From: Apteryx mantelli
Taxonomy: Eukaryota; Chordata; Aves; Apterygiformes; Apterygidae
Assembly (NCBI RefSeq): GCF_036417845.1
Contig: NC_089982.1
Span: 64,307,684-64,371,683, forward strand
Direction: 5' to 3'
Length of the DNA stretch: 64,000 bases
Positions 63,011 through 64,000 of the stretch are shown here, piece by piece (the first letter of the stretch is position 1; every line of letters starts with the position of its first letter). A program made the position numbers and the translations under genes. The notes under the pieces were generated by a model that saw only the letters and a program-made list of their open reading frames with translations, made no database searches and was not told where the DNA came from.

Positions 63011-64000
63011 AGACTGAAAGCAAAAGTAGAAAAGCAAATGTTTATTAACTTTTTTTTTCCAATTTTAGTTTTCAGTGGAGGAATCTGGGAAAAATATTAA
63101 ACATTATTGGGTTTGGTTACTGAATAAAAAGCCAGCCAACTGCATATGGAATGGTATATTACAAAATAATAGATTATACAATTAAAATATTAAAATGTCT
63201 ACTAAGAGACAGGGAAGGAATGTTGTACCAAATTTTCTCTATATATATTAAAGTCATCTAAAAGCTCAAGTTACAAAATGATTAACTGATTCACCCTCCA
63301 GACAGAACAGATGGGAGCATTCGAATAGTGCTTTGTTGCCTGAAAGACAGCTGATGATTTTGTTCACTTTTCTTGACTGGTTTCTTTTTTCTGTATTACA
63401 ATCTGCTATGGTCAGCATTTGAAAATACACTTGCTCTATTCCAGAAATTTTCTTGATTGCTCAGGAGTTCTTTCTCTTTAGCACTGTGAGAACAGACATG
63501 TGCTATCTAATTGAAATAAGTTGACAGACACAGTTATAGCTACTCCTGCAGAGTTATAAGTACTAGAACTTATTTAGAAGTACAGAGATATGTATCATTC
63601 CATCCAATACCTTAGGCTTCTTCTTAAAGAGTGATAGAACATTTAGGCTCAGATTCAGACTTGGCGCCTAATTTACCAGATCTTTCTGTATAAAGTTTCC
63701 TGTTGGTTAAGTGTCTGTGAAGATTCAAAGTTAGTCAATAACTTGGAACATGAGTTAACTGAATCTGGGCTTCAGTTTTTATATCACTTTCTAGTTTTAT
63801 TTTTGTACTTGAAAAACACAAAAAACTCACATCAGCTGCATTGCCTCGATTCACACCGCCAAGCTGTGTGGCCTAATGCATTTTCCCAAATGGAAAGCTT
63901 TCATAATCTGGCTTTGGCCTTACTTCAAGAGAAAATCCTCTGGCCAGTGTCCTAAAGAAAGGGCCCCAGGTTAGTTTAGCCTTCTCAGAAGCTCACTGTC
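63011..64000. other. AT-rich noncoding sequence, no gene recognised
   Basis: No gene, transposon or notable repeat seen up to the window end. A 70-codon open frame at 63743-63955 is not recognisable. Confidence 0.5.

Noticed and set aside
1..64000. A bacterial, phage or defence-system gene cluster
   Set aside because: No dense coding, operons or ribosome-binding sites; CR1, LTR and Tigger elements show this is vertebrate nuclear DNA.
1..64000. tRNA or other structured RNA genes
   Set aside because: Scanning by eye for A- and B-box phrases and for cloverleaf-like inverted repeats gave nothing convincing; a covariance-model search was not possible here.

Overview
This is vertebrate nuclear DNA, most likely from a bird. 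The main support is four fragments of CR1-type LINEs, three of them with recognisable avian-style 3' or body sequence: decayed reverse-transcriptase segments, gene-poor 5' truncation, and ends built on the ATTCTATG/ATTCTGTG-like 3' repeat. Two stretches with retroviral long terminal repeat (LTR) architecture fit the same picture. The rest is AT-rich, low-repeat sequence typical of a large intron or a gene desert. I cannot name the species. I find no protein-coding gene, tRNA, rRNA or CRISPR array that I can defend. Nearly all open frames are short and spurious; the one long frame (410 codons, minus strand, 53021-54253) belongs to a dead transposon.

Layout. Positions 1-18180 are unique AT-rich noncoding DNA with small tandem repeats and a more complex segment of unknown origin at 8240-9230. 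A probable solo LTR, plus strand, lies at 18183-19192. An old, 5'-truncated CR1 with recognisable reverse-transcriptase and 3'-end sequence covers 22590-23840. From 23840 to 42430 the sequence is again unique and AT-rich, with a 17-base G run (37255), a perfect 29-bp tandem duplication (32146) and some weak exon-like segments (33901-34016 is the best). A minus-strand CR1 lies at 42434-43200. The stretch 44100-50500 is rich in TA/CA microsatellites and holds a probable minus-strand solo LTR (46767-47224).

The most notable feature is a full-length Tigger1-type DNA transposon (pogo group of Tc1/mariner) at 52707-55109. It has both terminal inverted repeats and a complete but inactivated transposase frame on the minus strand, and its sequence is strikingly like the Tigger1 family known from placental mammals. 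It lies between two oppositely oriented copies of another interspersed repeat: a CpG-depleted copy at 52396-52690 and a CpG-rich copy at about 55996-56678. Two more CR1 pieces follow, a well-kept 3' end at 60779-61300 and an older reverse-transcriptase fragment at about 62335-62900.

Nothing here works together as a pathway. The window records successive mobile-element insertions into noncoding DNA. The observation best worth following up is the mammal-type Tigger1 in an avian context, which suggests horizontal transfer.
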